Shown here in pieces: positions 6,197 to 7,356 of a stretch of DNA of 7,356 nt. The notes below the pieces were generated by a model, which was given only the letters and a program-made list of their open reading frames with translations, made no database searches and was not told where the DNA came from. Location of the stretch: the NCBI GenBank assembly GCA_964556545.1, contig CAZKWE010000015.1, forward strand, positions 1-7,356. The letters are read 5' to 3'. Positions within the stretch are counted from its first letter, which is position 1. Every line of letters begins with the position of its first letter. The position numbers and the translations under genes are program-made. This DNA comes from JALSKU01 sp964556545. GTDB taxonomy: Bacteria > Campylobacterota > Campylobacteria > Campylobacterales > JALSKU01.

Positions 6197-7216
6197 ATGA
6201 AAATACTTATAACCGGTGGAGCCGGATATATAGGTGGTCATGTTGCCAAACAGCTTTTAGAATATACAGATAATGAGATTTTGATTTTGGATAATCTCTC
6301 AACCGGAAGTATAAAAACATTGGACACATTAAAAAAGATAAGAGATTTTGAATTTGTAAAGTTTGATTTAAAAGAGTTTGATAAAGTAAAAGAACTTTTA
6401 GATAGCAAAAAGTTTGATGCTATTATCCATTTTGCTGCAAGTATAGTTGTACCTGAATCAGTTACAAATCCTTTAAAATACTATATGAACAATACGGTAA
6501 ACACTACAAATCTGATAAAATGTGCCATTGATAGTGGTGTTGGTAAATTTATCTTTAGTTCAACTGCTGCGGTTTACGGAGAACCAAAAGAACTTCCAAA
6601 AGATGGAATTGATGAAGATTGCCAAACTTTACCGATAAATCCATATGGAATGAGCAAGCTTATGAGTGAGAGTGTTATCAAAGATACCGCAAAAGCTCAT
6701 AAAGATTTTAAATATGTCATTTTTAGATATTTTAATGTCGCAGGAGCTGATATCTATTATGAAAAAGATAAACTCTCTCCAAGAATCGGTCAATCTTTTC
6801 CAAATGCAACCCACCTTATAAAAATAGCAAGTGAATGTGCTGTTGGCAAAAAAGAAAAGATGGCAATTTTCGGAAGTGATTATAACACACCTGATGGTAC
6901 GGGAGTAAGGGATTATATCCATGTTGATGATTTGGCTGATGCTCATATAAAAGCACTTTCTTATTTGGAGCAAAATGAAAGTGAGATTTTTAATGCCGGA
7001 TATGGCAAAGGGTATTCTGTTAAAGAAGTTATTGAAGCTATGAAAAAAGTAACCGGAGTTGATTTTAGAGTTGATTTAGAAGGTAGAAGAGCAGGCGATC
7101 CTGCTATGCTTATTTCAAATAACTCCAAAATAAAATCAAAAATGAAATGGTCCGCCAAATATGAAAATTTAGAACTTATTTGCCAAAGTGCATATGAATG
7201 GGAGAAAAGATTATGA
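6197..7216 (+). CDS. galE: UDP-glucose 4-epimerase (possibly also acting on UDP-GlcNAc)
   Basis: Cytosolic NAD-dependent epimerase of the extended short-chain dehydrogenase family, 339 residues, interconverting UDP-glucose and UDP-galactose. The N-terminal Rossmann motif GGAGYIG (7-13), ILDNLSTG (30-37), FAASIVVPESV (79-89), the catalytic serine region FSSTAAVYG (120-128) and the YxxxK pair Tyr150/Lys154 in NPYGMSK are all present. So are RYFNVAGAD and the C-terminal GVRDYIHVDDLADAH and GRRAGDP. The residue aligning with the E. coli gate Tyr299 appears to be Met304, so N-acetylhexosamine substrates may also be accepted; that is inference. AAAGG (6185-6189) lies seven bases before the ATG. The gene overlaps the next one by four bases (ATGA). 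With the downstream dehydrogenase it would supply activated sugars for a cell-surface polysaccharide. Confidence 0.94.
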   Translation: MKILITGGAGYIGGHVAKQLLEYTDNEILILDNLSTGSIKTLDTLKKIRDFEFVKFDLKEFDKVKELLDSKKFDAIIHFAASIVVPESVTNPLKYYMNNTVNTTNLIKCAIDSGVGKFIFSSTAAVYGEPKELPKDGIDEDCQTLPINPYGMSKLMSESVIKDTAKAHKDFKYVIFRYFNVAGADIYYEKDKLSPRIGQSFPNATHLIKIASECAVGKKEKMAIFGSDYNTPDGTGVRDYIHVDDLADAHIKALSYLEQNESEIFNAGYGKGYSVKEVIEAMKKVTGVDFRVDLEGRRAGDPAMLISNNSKIKSKMKWSAKYENLELICQSAYEWEKRL

Positions 7217-7356
7217 TGAAAATAGCAATAATAGGTTTAGGATATGTAGGGCTTCCTCTTGCTCATGCTTTTAGTTTTAAGTATAAAGTAGTAGGTTTTG
7301 ATATAGCTTCTTGGAGAATAGAGGAGTTAAGGAATGGGTATGACAGAACCCTTGAA
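7213..7356 (+). CDS. Nucleotide-sugar dehydrogenase, N-terminus only (TviB/WbpO-like)
   Basis: The first 48 codons of a gene cut by the right edge. The translation opens MMKIAIIGLGYVGLPLA, the NAD-binding Rossmann loop of the UDP-glucose/GDP-mannose dehydrogenase family. It continues VVGFDI...RIEELRNGYDRTLE, which fits the TviB/WbpO/VipA branch that oxidises UDP-N-acetylgalactosamine or UDP-N-acetylglucosamine to the uronic acid better than it fits Ugd or GDP-mannose dehydrogenase. The catalytic cysteine and substrate-binding regions are outside the window, so the substrate is not certain. Two adjacent ATG codons (7213 and 7216) could start it. The first overlaps the galE stop as ATGA, and GGGAG at 7200-7204 serves it with an eight-base spacer, so it is preferred. 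The coupling with galE suggests a sequential epimerase-dehydrogenase step. Confidence 0.88.
   Translation, partial: MMKIAIIGLGYVGLPLAHAFSFKYKVVGFDIASWRIEELRNGYDRTLE

Noticed and set aside
1..7356. CRISPR arrays, insertion sequences, phage genes, riboswitches
   Set aside because: No regularly spaced repeats, transposase or integrase motifs, terminal inverted repeats or conserved leader structures were seen; most of the window is accounted for by ordinary genes.

Overview
The window reads as AT-rich chromosomal DNA of a Campylobacterota (epsilonproteobacterial) bacterium. The shortened threonyl-tRNA synthetase, the HELNIP-type histidine kinase H-box, the class II dihydroorotase and the promoter style (a strong -10 box preceded by a TTTAAGT-type element rather than a clear -35) all fit that group. 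A free-living sulfur- or hydrogen-oxidising relative such as the Sulfurimonas or Nautilia lineages is possible, but the genus cannot be fixed from the sequence alone.

Layout. On the minus strand, a tRNA-Val(GAC) gene (1256-1181) leads after 26 bases into thrS, which starts at a TTG at 1154 and runs off the left edge. A 98-bp divergent promoter region (1257-1354) separates this unit from a tightly packed plus-strand operon: phosphomannomutase/phosphoglucomutase (1355-2725), dihydroorotase pyrC (2722-3735), an OmpR-family response regulator (3716-4366), a small membrane histidine kinase (4388-5245) and the 16S rRNA methyltransferase rsmE (5249-5920). Two of the joints overlap by 4 and 20 bases, so translational coupling is likely. 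After rsmE comes a 276-bp stretch whose only convincing content is a 59-codon reading frame resembling just the C-terminal end of a Wzz-type chain-length determinant. Then galE (6197-7216) overlaps by 4 bases the start of a nucleotide-sugar dehydrogenase (7213 to the right edge).

How the genes fit together. The left two-thirds is housekeeping: tRNA charging, pyrimidine synthesis, hexose-phosphate interconversion and rRNA modification, with a two-component system embedded in the operon. The right end looks like the start of a surface-polysaccharide locus: the epimerase and dehydrogenase would make UDP-galactose or UDP-N-acetylhexosamine and a UDP-uronic acid, and the Wzz-like fragment is a likely relic of that locus. 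The mutase at 1355 would supply the hexose-1-phosphate precursors.

I see no CRISPR array, insertion sequence, phage gene or clearly new system. The points most worth checking are a C in place of the near-universal U33 in the tRNA-Val anticodon loop, the Wzz C-terminus-only gene, the minimal two-component system inside a housekeeping operon, and the non-Tyr gate residue of GalE.
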